Position numbers and translations under genes: made by a program. Below are positions 13,301 to 25,688 of a stretch of 64,000 nt of DNA, in pieces. This stretch comes from Perca fluviatilis (lineage: Eukaryota; Chordata; Actinopteri; Perciformes; Percidae). The stretch is taken from positions 36,457,785 to 36,521,784 of the forward strand of contig NC_053116.1 in assembly GCF_010015445.1 (NCBI RefSeq), written 5' to 3'. Each line of letters starts with the position of its first letter. Position 1 is the stretch's first letter. Under the pieces are notes generated by a model. It was not told the origin of the DNA. It was given only the letters and a program-made list of their open reading frames with translations, and made no database searches.

Positions 13301-13375
13301 GTTTAAATGACAATGACATATACTTTTATCTGTATGTTTCATCAGAATGATTGATTTGATTAATTTCGTTTTATG

Positions 13376-14023
13376 TTAAAGTGCTCCTATTATGCTCATT
13401 TTCAGGTTCATGATTGTATTTAGAGGTTATATCAGAATAGGTTTACATGGTTTCATTTTCAAAAAACACCATGTTTTTGTTGTACTGCACATTGCTGCAG
13501 CTCCTCTTTTCACCCTGTGTGTTGACCTCTCTGTTTTAGCTACAGAGTGAGGCATCTCACTTCTGTTCCATCTTTGTTGGGAGTCGCACATGCGCAGTAG
13601 CTAGGTAAGGACTACTAGCCAGTCAGAAGCAGAGTATGAGGGCGTGCCCTGACAGTACCTAGGTAAGGACTACTAGCCAGTCAGAAGCAGAGTATGAGGG
13701 CGTGCCCTGACAGTACCTAGGTAAGGACTACTAGCCAGTCAGAAGCAGAGTATGAGGCGTGCCCTGACAGTACCTAGGTAAGGACTACTAGCCAGTCAGA
13801 GCAAAGTTAGGTGCCTGCTAGCGCTAGCATTATAACGTTTTACATACCACGCTGTCTCTGTAAGGCTAAATAAGCTGTTTGGAGCAGTGTGTGAACAGAG
13901 TTTTCTGTTGGAGATGGTAAGTCCCTTTGGGGGGGACTTTGGGCTTTTTCACTTTGTAAACCTATTACATGCACAAAAAGATATATAACACAATAAAAAA
14001 AAAGCATAATATGAGCACTTTAA
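13376..14023. mobile_element. TTAA-flanked MITE, 648 bp
   Basis: TTAA at both ends (13376-13379 and 14020-14023) with inverted termini agtgctcctattatgct and agcataatatgagcact. This fits piggyBac/Kolobok-type insertion. Inside is a four-unit 58-bp tandem repeat (13601-13803). Confidence 0.85.
13601..13803. repeat. 58-bp minisatellite, ~3.5 units, inside the MITE
   Basis: Unit starts ctaggtaaggactactagcc and recurs at 13601, 13659, 13717 and 13774 (the third unit is one base shorter). Units are nearly identical, so the expansion is recent. Confidence 0.9.
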
Positions 14024-14504
14024 AGGGTAACTACCTTTTTTTGGTCTCTTATCAAGGGAGAAATGAGCCGATAACTGTGGCAAATGATTCTCAATGCTGC
14101 TTGACTTCATTTTAAAAATTTTAAAAGATTCATTATTCATATTATGCCTTGCATTATGTTTGCCATATTATTGGTTAAAAACCTCAATGTTTCCTCCATT
14201 TGTGCTATACATTGGCTGTCATCTTTGGGAATCAATACACAGCTGCAGCATTTACTTACTGCAATTGTCTTTATCTGTCGATATTACCCTCCCAACACAC
14301 ACACACCACTTTGATTGACAGCCCTCCATCCACCCTGGGACTTAGCAGATGGCTCCTAATTGCATCTGAAGGCAGCATCAGGGCTTTAGGCTCACACAGC
14401 AACTGTTTTCCAGCCCACTTCGAACACCTGCAGACTCCTCTCCCATCCATCATTCACACACATTCATTCACACACATTTATTCCCTCCATCTGCCTGAGA
14501 GACC

Positions 14505-14946
14505 TCGCCTGACAAGCTGGGAACTCACCATTGACGGAGCTCAATCCAAGGGGCGGGATAAACGGTTGTCTTTCAAATTCCCTCTGCACGTAATAGGATA
14601 GCGCTCCAGCCAGGCAGTGCAACGAGGAAGGTAGCGAAGCTAGTTGATAGATTAAACTTTTGCCGTATCCAGTCGGCAAAACTCCGAACACATCTTCCTT
14701 TTTTAAGAATGATTTCTGTGCCGTTCTTTGTTCTTTTCTCAAAGAAAAGCTTAACTCCAAGTCTTCCAGAAGACCGCTGTTCCCAGCAGCAGTAGCCATA
14801 AGCCCCGCCCACCGACTCTATACACGATGTGATTGGCCTGACCAGAGTTTGGTTTTTCCAGCTCGCAAGTCAACGGAGAGTGCCTAGACCCCCCTGGCTG
14901 CAAATTAATTTTGCTGCCGCTATGGTGCGTCTAGATTTTTAGGCTA
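14505..14946 (-). mobile_element. F3 transposon copy A with RecQ-like fragment
   Basis: The ends are tcgcctgac...aggcta, flanked by the perfect 9-bp duplication tgagagacc (14496-14504 and 14947-14955). The minus strand encodes LRKEQRTAQKSFLKKEDVFG and [15 protein letters not shown], followed by unrelated sequence. The helicase similarity stops after motif I, so this is a fragment and not a working helicase. Confidence 0.75.
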
Positions 14947-15211
14947 TGAGAGACCGGCTTTACTTACCGGCTGTTCCAGCGTAGCTGAAAACTAAAGGTG
15001 ACAGAGCTTTTTGAAACAATCGCTCCTCGCAAACTTTACTTACTTAGTTACTTAGTTTTTAGTCCAACTAAGTACTACCTGGAACATTAACCTTTGACTT
15101 CTAGCTAAAAATACCTGCAGACATGTATAGGAAGGGAAACATACATTTAATAAAATAACCAAATTGCTCTTTTTTATGATTACAGCTGTTAAAATGCTGC
15201 TAAACCCTCTT

Positions 15212-16124
15212 AAGCCCAGTTCAGACCAAAGATTTGCGTTTCGGAGCGTTGCAGAGAAAGGTTTCAGGGGTCTGAACCAGCCCATCTCAAACCAGCTGAT
15301 GGTGTCGAGTCTCCAGAGGCTGGTTTTAGAACGTAAGAGACGTCACCTGTTTTAACAGCCAATAGAGAAGTCAGCTGGTAAAGTCAGCTATAAACTATAG
15401 AAATAAAATGATCCATAATCCACTTTTATGTTACAAACAGCTGGTCGAAATTGCAGAGTTTTAGACGGAGCCTTAACGACGGCCTTAAAACACGGTAATG
15501 TTATAGTGCTCCGGCAGTTGACGTCACGCAATCCCAGCATGCACCAGTCAATATTAAAACACCGCCATTTTGGCAGGAAAGTGTGGAGCCGAGCGCCAGA
15601 GTCGGAGCTGAGCCAGGATCGTTACGAGTTAGCTACGTTACTAGCTAGTTGCTCCTATTGTAATTTGCTGCCTTTTTCAATAAACGCCTTGATTCAACAT
15701 GGTGGATAGCTGCTGTGCTGGCGCTGTTCATTTTTGCCACTACTTTCCTGCCAAAATGGCGGCGTAAACAGTCAAGTCACGTGACGCCCGGAGCTCTATA
15801 TAATCAAGCGACCTAGAGAGTGACTGAAGAGAGGGAGCGCCCAGCGGCGCTAGAACAAAGCAGAGAATCAGGGAAATAAAATGTGTTTTTGCCGATTCAT
15901 CACTAGAAATGTAAAGGTAACAAGCATCTCACTATCACTAACGTTATCCACGTTCATATTTAGACGGAACAAATGACATATCCAGCTACAAAAAAGCCTG
16001 AAAGTCGGAAGTTAGAACGGAAGTACAAAGAGTCGATGGAGATGATGCACCACAGACCGGCGCGTTGCAAGAAGTTGCAAATTTGAACTTGTCTCGTCAT
16101 GAATCTTTGGTCTGAACTGGGCTT
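15212..16124. mobile_element. MITE with AAGCCCAGTTCAGACCAAAG termini
   Basis: Left end aagcccagttcagaccaaag and right end ctttggtctgaactgggctt are perfect inverted repeats. Nested inside is a second inverted pair, cgccattttggcaggaaagt (15563) and its reverse (15742), so there are at least two layers. Confidence 0.8.
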
Positions 16125-17005
16125 TATGGAAGCGCCAAAGACTAGTGGTGTGCGATACTGCAAAATTTGGCATAGATCCGATACCAAGTAAATTGAAATC
16201 AAAATTCCAATTTGGGCCTGACGTGTTAAGGCTTATAAAGGTCAACGATGCAAAGGCATCAGCCTGAAAAAGTGCACATCTGGACGATAAAAGCTGAGAG
16301 CAGATGAATGGCAGGGAGTTGAAAGTTCTCTGCACAGCAGCCGACTCTGGCATCTGTCAATCAAATAAAGTTGCATTGAACGCAAGCAGCTGGCTTACAT
16401 GGGATTGTCCATGGCCCAACAGATTTCAAGTTTGCACTTCATCCAGCATTCATTTCCTTCATTTGAGATCTTTTATGTGCACAAATTAAGTAATTTGAGA
16501 ACATGATTTAACTAATTTGAGAGCGCAATGATGACTGGAGAGCTACTAAATCAAATGAGAGAAAATGTTACATGAAATCTCCAGACCTCTCGATTCCTTC
16601 AGAAGTCCATCGGTCTTTGCTTGACTGGTGTGCATTAGTCCCAATCAATACCTATTTGAGCTAATTGTGTTTATCGCCGCAGGAGAAAAAATAACTGACC
16701 AATTACTGACCAGACATCGACTCCAATTACTTGACTCAGTTTGAGCCCAGCGCTCTCCTATTCATCTGTGGCAACAACAATTAACGTTAAACTACACACA
16801 CCGCCCTTCGGTTGTATGCCTCCACCAACCAGCCAAGTTGAAGTTTACATCCATGTCTGTCCAGAGGTAATATACCATATGTAGTGAAGACTTTCAAGCA
16901 GTTTAAGAAGATATATTAAGTGTAGTCTTTAGCAAAACATGGATGCTTCAAACACATCTTCATCCCAGCAGCACAAAAGATCTAAACAATCAGCACAGTG
17001 CCAAG

Positions 17006-17369
17006 TAGAGCTGGGCGATATATCGATATTATATCGATATCGTGATATGAGACTAGATATCATCTTAGATTTTGGATATCGTAATATTGTTATATGGCAT
17101 AAGTGGTGTCTTTTCCTGGTTTTAAAGGCTGCATTACAGTAATGTCATTTTCTGAACATACCAGACTGTTGTTACTAACTGTTCTATTATTTGCCTTTAC
17201 CCACTTAGTCATATCCACATTGCAGATGATAATTTATCAAAAATCTCATTGTGTAAATATTTTGTGAAAGCACCAATAGTCAACACTACAATATCATTGC
17301 GGTATCGATATCGAGGTATTTGGTAAAAAATATTGTGATATTTGATTTTCTCCATATCGCCCAGCCCTA
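17006..17369. mobile_element. hAT-type MITE, 364 bp
   Basis: Termini tagagctgggcgatat and atatcgcccagccctta-like (actual atcgcccagcccta). Flanks gtgccaag and gttccaag match at 7 of 8. Rich in atcgatat palindromes. Confidence 0.85.
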
Positions 17370-17719
17370 GTTCCAAGATTAGAGTCATCAACTCGTTACT
17401 AATGGTCTGCCAGAAAAGTGTTTTTGCAGAACATTTGATACCACAGTGAAGTTAACTTTTGACCTTTTGGATAAAAAAGTTATTATTTGTGTAGCGTAGG
17501 AATTCTTGAGTGATGGCCTAAACGCGTTTAGTGAGGTCACACCTTGCCCTTTGTCCTCCTAAGTCTAATCACTTCATCCTCACTTCCAATGTCTAAGTGG
17601 ATGTTTTTTTCAATTTTGAAGAAATTTGCTTCCAGGGGGTCCCGAGATATCACGTTCACAAGAACTGGACAGATGGACGTACGGACATATGGAAGGACAA
17701 CACATTCTCACTCAAAAAG

Positions 17720-18160
17720 CGACGCTTGGTGAGGTGCCTTTGGTGTTTGTTACCGACGCAAAAAGTCAGACGCAATCTCAGCATCTCAGTCAGACGCAAT
17801 GGGGCTTTCAACTAATTTGCACTTGGTCAGGAGACTCTTGGCTTCACTTTTTGACGCTCTGGCATCATTTAAAAAATGTACGTTTCAGTGACACGCGGGA
17901 CAATAACGGGACATTAACCCCAGTTTCCTGGGTGAAAGTCCTGTATTGTTTGTTCCATCCCCAACCTCCACCAACCTCTCTACGTGGATTTTTTGTCGTT
18001 TTTACTACTCACCGTTGTTTCTCTTAATACTACGTCATCTTACAGCTGCTGCTCTGCTCGGTGCGTTCCATACAGACACTAAAGGGTGATTTTTGCGTTG
18101 GTATCTGACGCTGAGAGACACTGGCGAAGCGTCAGCGTTTGACGAGTAGGCAAAGAGAAC
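17720..18160. repeat. Dispersed repeat with GACGC-rich ends
   Basis: gcgacgcttggtgaggtgcc and ttgcgttggtatctgacgct resemble each other in reverse and resemble the segment at 1090-1240. It probably contains an inverted F2 fragment (17920-18005). Confidence 0.4.
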
Positions 18161-18299
18161 GGGTTGGGACGGACAACCTGAAATTATAACGCCTCCACCA
18201 CAGTTTTTGCCGTCGCAAAGGCATAAATACAGCTGCCTTGTCAGAACCGCAAAATTGACAAGTGCAACGCGACACACAACAGGTATTGTAACCATTCCA

Positions 18300-18870
18300 G
18301 GAGCCAATCAAATCTCTACCTGAAATAATTAATAATATATGTATTTTTTATGTTTCTGTATACATTTATTTCAATTTAGTTTTTTATTGATTTCTTTTTT
18401 TTATGTATTGTGTAAATGGGTGAATAAATGTTATACTATTAGAGTGTTCGGAAAGGGTCGAGAAAGGAAGCTTCAGAAGTTATATAAACTGTATTTTTTT
18501 ATTTCTATTTATTTCGGTGTGAAATATTCATTGCTTAAACAGTGAATAGAAAATAATAAAAGATTTATTTATTTTTATAAAATGTCTTAAGTTTAATCAT
18601 TTATTTTGGAGCACTGTTCACTCTAGATATACAAGAATTGTCAAATTAGGATTGAGAAATGTAAAATGACGTATGGCTTATGTATATCTTTGTAAATGAG
18701 ATTGTTATTACTGACTGCACAGATGCTGGTGCTGAAATTCTGAACTTTTAATTTCAAAACTCTGCAGGCCAGTTGGACAAAACACATGTTTTTTATATGA
18801 GCTACCCAGGGATGCAAAAAGAATTTCAGCCCTGGCTGACAATAAAAGTTGTATCGTATTGTATCATATC
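18300..18870 (+). other. A/T-rich sequence ending in a LINE-like tail
   Basis: The only recognisable part is 18780-18870, ending gctgacaataaaagttgtat with cgtat repeats, typical of fish LINE 3' tails. Confidence 0.4.
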
Positions 18871-19199
18871 GTATGGTATGTGTGCCAATTACAGACCATA
18901 AACTCTGCCAGGGACATGTGGATGCTGCTGCGTTTGTCGGAGCTGAAAGTTAAGTTAGATTTTGTCAGTCACAGAAGGCCTATGTGTCGAATGTTACTAA
19001 TATTGCACAAAAAGTCTCTGCTGATGAATGACATCTGTGTCCTTTTCAGCCATGCAGACAAATAAAGCCAGGCCACTCGAGAAGCTTTCTCCAGTTCTGC
19101 AGAGCAACATCAGCTTGATCAGAAACAGAGACACTGCTACCTGACCTTTGCAGACAGTTACCAGTATTTCATTATTTATGCTGTATTCAACTCTGCGGC

Positions 19200-19630
19200 T
19201 AGCCTGACAAGCCAGACCCACATCAAGATGTTGGGTCTGCGAACTCACCATTGGCAGGGCTCAATCCGAGGGGTGGGATAAACGGTTGTCTTTCAAATTC
19301 TCTCTGCACGCAATAGGATAGCGCTACAACCAACCAGAGCAACGCTGGTAGATAGATTAAACTTTTGCCGTATCCGGTCGGAAAAATTCCGAACACATCT
19401 TCCTTTTTTAAGAATGACTTCAGTGCCGTTCTTTGTTCTTTTCTCAAAGAAAAGCTTAACTCCAGGTCTTCCAGAAGACCTCTGTTCCCAGCAGCAGCAG
19501 CCATAAGCCAATGTGATTGGCCTGACTAGAGTTTGGTTTTTCCAGCTCACAAGCCAACGGAGAGTGCCTAGACCCCTCTGGCTGCAAATTACATTTGCTG
19601 CCGCTAGGGTTCGTCTAGATTTCTAGGCTA
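19200..19630 (-). mobile_element. F3 transposon copy B with RecQ-like fragment
   Basis: Termini tagcctgac...ttctaggcta, flanked by ctctgcggc/ctctgtggc (8 of 9 matching). The minus strand encodes LRKEQRTALKSFLKKEDVFG and then IFPTGYGKSLIYLPA. It is close to copy A along its length, with a short internal deletion after motif I. Confidence 0.75.
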
Positions 19631-19844
19631 CTCTGTGGCATTAAAACATTATTTTGCTTGATTAAAGTCCGGGCAAAGAAACATTTCAGGGAAGATGTAG
19701 TAATAAATCTGATGTGATTTTATTTCAAAATGACACTATTAACAACAAACTGGCAAACTACATGTGTTCCTTTATAATTTGGGGTTACTTAATTAACTTT
19801 GGGGAATATCTGTGCGTTTTTTCCGGAACAAAATAGCTAAATAT

Positions 19845-20318
19845 ACTCAGGAAGGAACTTGTTTTGGTGGAACATTTGTAACCCACAAAAGCAAATGCTA
19901 CATGAAATATTAAATGAAGTGAACTGTTCACATAATATAGTAACGTGAGCTATTTAAATTAGCTGATACATGGTTAAACCTCATTAGCTCTTACCAGTGT
20001 ATCTCCGTGTGTATTTCGTCAACAGCAATCCCACCAATCGGTCCCAAAACCTCCCAGTTAGAGAGGAAAGGCCCTAAACATATTCTTTTTAAATCTTTAC
20101 AATCATTCCCTGAAAGAACCAAGCAGACCTGTCTTGCTGCACCATCCAAATTTCCTAAAGTTGCCATTTTCAGCGTGTAGCTCGCTAGCTCGAAGGTTAT
20201 TGATGTTTCCCGAAGGGAACAGAGTTTGAGAACAGCAACACACAGATAGCGGAAGGTGAGGGACAGCAATGTCAGGTTTTTTCCCTTAAATGTACTTCAG
20301 TTTATCCAGACTACTTAG
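19845..20318. mobile_element. F1 transposon copy carrying the longest conserved frame
   Basis: The minus strand at 19991-20269 encodes a frame shared with the copy at 40400. Both contain CLVLSGNDCKDL and end EVHTEIHW or DEIHTEIHW. The outer end is tatccagacta. The left end is truncated within ggaaggaacttgttttggtg. Confidence 0.7.
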
Positions 20319-20504
20319 TGCCAGATCGTTGTTTCAGCCAAAGTAGTATAGATCGGGTCTCCAGACCTATCTGAATTCTGTATTTAAGTTACTTCTTGTG
20401 TGTTTGTTCTGGTTCATCTCTAACTCTGTTTCTCTGTGCCACAGGATCTCTGCCCGCCTGCCTGCTGCTGCTGAGCCACGCTTACATCCAGCCATCTCCC
20501 GCAG

Positions 20505-20570
20505 CTTCCAGGATGTCAGGCAATTATCCTGGAAATGTTCTTTCACTGATCCATAAGGATAATAGATCAT
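20505..20570. mobile_element. F1 terminal fragment
   Basis: tgtcaggcaattatcctgga matches the F1 terminal segment next to the copies at 40390 and 45655. Confidence 0.55.
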
Positions 20571-21160
20571 AGAGTTACACCAGCATTAAAAACTATGTAG
20601 GTGATTTGGAGAGACCTTCTCGACATCAGATTCCTTTTCTGATCTAAAAGAATTCTGCAACTGAGAGTCCCTCTCTAATGTGTCTTGGTTACATTAATAA
20701 TTTTTTTCATATCAATCCACCCAAGACACTTCAGTGATGAAGAGGCTGTGATCCGATCACTAACCAGTACTTAAAACAATCAGCTCTTCCTGAACCCTTG
20801 CAGCCTCCAGCCCATGACCTCTAAAACATCTCCATCAGACTCCAGACCGCTATATTAAAAAAAAGAAAAACATGTCTTTGCCAAAGTCTATTTCATGTTA
20901 ATCCATTAGATAATCAGCTTCTCCATTCTTTACATATTGAAATCAAGGCAGGCAAAAGTGCGTATTGTTTTCAGCATACAAAACAACCAACGGTATGAAG
21001 CTTATCAGCAGAGACCAGAGACAACTCACCACAACATGAGACCCAACACATTCATTCACACCTACAGGAAGATTGCCGGCACATTGTCATTCTTCATTAG
21101 CGAAACGAGCACTCTTCAACATGCAGAGGCTTTTCGCAGGTCAGAGAAGCAAACACTTAC

Positions 21161-21319
21161 CAACATTGATGACACTGGCGGACAGGAAGTGGCTGCAGGG
21201 AAGGCTGGCAGTGCTCACGAAAGAGTCGCCGTCTGTTGTCACGGTAGTCCTCGACCTCAGCGACAGGTTGGGGGAGTCCGTCACCATGGCCATTCTAGCT
21301 GCCACAGATTCCATGAGTG
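21161..21319 (-). CDS. Candidate first coding exon of an unidentified minus-strand gene
   Basis: On the minus strand the segment runs from acceptor ccgttacccatcag to a strong donor gtaagt. An ATG six bases in opens 51 codons, starting MESVAARMAMVTDSPNLSL and ending HFLSASVINV, then one base (phase 1). Codon usage is GC-rich against an A/T-rich background. I do not recognise the peptide. The human gene order PEX10-PLCH2 (divergent) makes a plch2-like gene a reasonable guess only. Confidence 0.4.
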
Positions 21320-22642
21320 CTGATGGGTAACGGACAGGTTGTGCTGATCACACAGTGTTGTCAGATTTCCAAGGTGTAGTCGCTGACCTCACACCCAAAA
21401 GGGTCTGTCTGTCAGTGCCTTTACAAACTGTGACAATCAAAATCAGAAGAAATCAACCCAAAAATGGAGCTCGAGAAATACTGTATTTGATTGGCAAAAA
21501 TGTTCGATTAAATCGCTTGAAGAAGTAAACCCGAGATGAAGGACCAAGTGTAGCTGAGAGGTTCCTTTAATTGAACTTCAGTGTTGGAGGGAAGCTGAAA
21601 AATAAAAGGGACAAGGGCAGTCTAGATTGCAATGACTGATTGCTGTCTAAAGCTTCCAAGCTGTCACACCAATCCTGAGTCAAATATTCGCAAAGCAAAA
21701 GATTTAAAAACTGCAATGGAATCCAATATCCAAGGGTGATTTGAGTCACAGAAGAAAGTCTTTGATAAAAATTCCCAGATGCATTCCAGAAAAGATCCTC
21801 AAATGACACGTTTAATTGCTGTTGAGAAGCTGCAGGGGCCGAAGGGACTCCTAGTCTTTTATGTTTGTAAAGACCAGATTATGATGAATGACATCATTCA
21901 TAAAAAATTCTGGTCCTCCAGGTCCAAACCATAATCCCAGGCAGGCCACGCTGCTCCAGTCACCTACAGCAGCGGAGACAGACAGAGATACACAACATGA
22001 GTGAAACATTTTCTTCACTTCACATCCATGCAGTTTTCTGCCCAGAATTACCCCTTTAACTTTCTCTTTAATCTGCTGGTTTAAAAATAAGTTAAAATTA
22101 TACAGCGTTGTGAACATTTTTGACAAGAAAAAGTTGACTATAGGGTGTTTGAGAGTTTGAGAACAGCAACACACAGAGAGCTAGGGTACTAGTCTTGTCA
22201 CTTCAGTGACTAGGGTACTAGTCTTGTCTCTAGCTTTGGTTCCAAAAAGCAGCCGAGAGCGTCTTTTGTTGCAATAACAACAGCTACTGCGACTCAATCC
22301 AAGGGTGCTAACGTGCTATGTGGTGCAGAGATATTCAATGTCGAGAAAGAGGAAATTGGCTGTTGCGTTGGCTTTTGTTGTTGCTGGTCCACGACGACGT
22401 TTAAGGGGTGCACGACATTATACGGGGAAGGAAACAGTTTGGTGCTTACAATAATTTGGTCCAAAAAGTTAAAAAACTTTTTTTAAGCTTAAAAAAAAAA
22501 GACACTCTGAGCTGCAGAAAAAAACCTGTCGGCGCTCATAGGATTATAATGTAAACAGACACTGGCATCTTAAAAAAAGCTGCCAAGTGTGATCATGGCC
22601 TAAAAGATTTAAGAGCTCAGTTGTCATTGGTCTCATTAAATC

Positions 22643-22843
22643 AACACTAGAGCACTTTTCCCGTTTCGGGCCCCCTACAGGTTGGAAGTGGAATTATCCA
22701 TTACCGCTGTCCTAATGTCTCATTATGTCACATTCAAACTACAGATCTGCTACCCGATCTCGCAAACTTGCATAATGTAATTTAATGGGCAATTCCGCTT
22801 CCAACCTGTAGGGGGACCGAAGCGGGAAAAGTTCTCTAGTGTT
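22643..22843. mobile_element. MITE, 201 bp, AACACTAGAG termini
   Basis: aacactagagcacttttccc and gggaaaagttctctagtgtt are inverted. The arms extend through cctacaggttggaagtgga and its reverse, so the whole unit folds as one hairpin. Confidence 0.8.
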
Positions 22844-22919
22844 GCTTTAATAGCTTGATGTGATTAGTCCAGTATGAATATGGATATTAGCACAACTGTT
22901 GTGTATGCTGTGTATGAAC

Positions 22920-23335
22920 TAGAGATGTTCCGATACAGATACCAGTATCGGAAAAGCCTCCAATACTGCCTAAAATGCTGGTATCGGTATCGGAAAGTAC
23001 TGCACCGATCTGATACCATGTAATTTAGCCCCGAAGAAAATCTACTGTAAAGTAGTTTATTTATGTTCTTTTTCCGTTATGACTGACTGTCAAACTGGAG
23101 AATAAAAGAAAGTTCAGTGGTATTCAGTGGTTTTGTTTGTTCATGTTTCACAAAGAGTTTAACCTGAGCCAGGTCGTACAACGAAGATGGAAATCATATC
23201 ACATCCATACAGGGATAGTAGTATACAGTTGTTAAAACATAATAAAATATATGACACACTGGTATCGGATTAGTACTCGGTATCGGCTGATACGTAAGTT
23301 CAGGTATCGGAATCAGTATCGGGAACAATCTCTTT
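22920..23335. mobile_element. hAT-type MITE with TAGAGATGTTCCGATAC termini
   Basis: Left ctagagatgttccgatac, right gtatcgggaacaatctctt, inverted with mismatches. Many ggtatcgg repeats inside. Confidence 0.75.
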
Positions 23336-23809
23336 ACATAACTGCACTTCAGTACAGTCAGAGTTTGAATGGAGCCAGCATCTAGTGGCCTTTCGACAAA
23401 TTGCAGCTTAAAGCAGCTCAACATTGTAGACTGTCCTCCCCCAAAAAACTCCCATAAGTCGTTTGTTCAAGCAGCAATTACGACTTATATTTACGTTTAT
23501 AGTGGCGGCGCCCTCTGGTGGCCGTAGTAATTATTAGTGGAGCAAAGAAAGAAGTACTGTGACGAAGTATAAGAAGGTTGGGGTTCGTGGATGGGTCAAA
23601 CAAACACAGGACCTTCAGCCAGGAGACCGGGATTCATGTCGCATTGAAAATAAAAATAAACAGCAAATTCTTTTTTTTTCAACTTTACAGAACAAACGCG
23701 CGCGTAACCGGAAGTGGAGTATCATCTGTTTTTTTACCCAAACAACGATCTTTTTCTAAACTTAACCGCACAGTTTTTGTGCCTAAACCTAACTAAACTG
23801 TGACTGTTT

Positions 23810-25680
23810 TACAATGTTAATGACGTGTAATGACTGGTTTAGAAATGAGGATGGAAAACGTTCCCCCTTTGGGCTCTCTCAAACTTCACCTGACCTCAGA
23901 ATCCGTCAGCGATGCTGCTATATTTGAATGTCACAGCACAAGTCACACATAATAAATGATTCAGATAGCTGTCAGAAAATGATACCTGGAGGCAGCAGCG
24001 AACTGACACAAAACTGCACACAGAGAAAGAGATGATGGAATAAGACATAAGAGGCTTTCATGTCATTGCACTACTGTCTGCCAGTATCACATTGAAATTG
24101 CGTTGGTACTCTCTGATAATTAAATTATTATTGTATATTAAATATTTTAAAAAAAATACAATAAACAAGACAAACACTAACAATGTAAGAAACAATTTAA
24201 ATTTAAAAAGGCAAGTTAAATACGAGCAGGAAGTGAAATTGCAACCTTAATGAACATATTTACATATGCAGCGATATTGCACATTACATTAAAAGGTATT
24301 GCACATTCCAAATAGAGAACAGTTAAGATAGCAGCCCTAGAAAATAAATAGATTAAATAAATGAATGGGAGATGGGAACATTGGTTTATGTGTGGAGAGA
24401 AGCATTAAACAGAAATGTAACTTTGTAATTAAAAGGATTTCAAATGTTCATGTAAAGCTTTTAAAGCATTTCAAGACATTAATTTGCTCTAGTTTGAGAC
24501 ACAACTTCCAGTCTACGCACAATGCTGCATGACAGCTGCCGGCATGTTACACCACGCCTCAGACTCACTTCACCTCTCCTACCTAAACTTCTTTTGTTTG
24601 CCTACCTCGCCGTCTTACGCCATCACTCGCAGAAACCCAGACAAATAAAGACGGGATAAAACCTGAAAACTTTTACCTTTTAGCTTTGAAAGACTCCTTT
24701 AGTTCTCCTATCAGCTCTCAAAAGTCGAAAGACTTCAGGTTGTGTATGCGATCCGCGCGCCCTGCTAAAGACTGAACAATGTGTGGGTGATGAGGGGTGG
24801 GGGAGTGAGTCAGGGTTAGTTGTGGGCCAGCTAGAGGACGTGTTCAGATCTGTTTCAGAAAGTTTGGCGGTCAGATGAGCTGCAGGTCTGAGCACGTTGC
24901 TGTTGCCACCTAACCCACATATACACACACTCCACCTGGACACAAGGAGAAGGTGTGTGGGGCTGTAGCTGGTATGTAAAGTGGTAATGTCACGGTCGGC
25001 ATGCTGTATTTTGCCCAGTTATTCAAACTACTATGTTCCAAACAGCCATCAACAGACCGTGAAGGGTCTCTTAGAACATGAAATTTAGAATTTAATAAAA
25101 CCTTCAAACTCAATGTTGTGAGAGTGACTCCAATATGACGCAGCGCTGCATTCTCTCAGTGGGGCAACGTAGTCTGGATCAACGGAAGTAGATTTCAGAG
25201 ATACATTTCCTCATGACATCCGGATGTCACTAAAGGACGTTTGCAGTCAGCTGTTTGTGTAAAGACATGCAGGAGCTGAGTGCTAATGCTAACGTTACAG
25301 GCTGTCCAGCATCGGATCACTGGAATACAGCACGGAGCCCAACATACAATAGGAGGTGTGAGTCGCGCTACCCTTAACGGCCATTTAAATAGTTTGCACA
25401 CATAACTAGGCATAAACCCAATGCATTGGTTGCCAACGAGGACGCACAATAGAAATTTTTGATTGATTGATAACAAGGAGATGCGCGAATCCCTACACCT
25501 GTGATTTTGCTAATGAGTGAAAAAAATGTCAATGACGTCATCAGCGACTAGTCGAAGTCAACTTGGCTGTCATCACATCAGAGTCGACTTTAAAAAAATC
25601 TGAAGTCACGCGACACCGTGTGAAGAGTTATCTTCATTCTAGTGTACTGTGGCCATGGTAGCCATTTTTAGCATCAGTGA
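23810..25680. other. Intergenic, no gene recognised
   Basis: A/T-rich at first, then mixed composition. A minus-strand open frame at 24680-24943 has no recognisable motif. Nothing further is supported. Confidence 0.4.
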
Positions 25681-25688
25681 TGTTTCAG

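Noticed and set aside
20440..20575. A plus-strand exon after tctgtgccacag
   Set aside because: The acceptor looks fair, but most of the following sequence is an F1 terminal fragment and no donor or homology supports it.
21851..22174. A terminal exon on the minus strand (GDWSSVACLGLWFGPGGPEF...)
   Set aside because: An acceptor-like ctgctgtag precedes it, but the short frame shows no family signature and is upstream of the candidate start exon at 21319, so it does not fit one gene.
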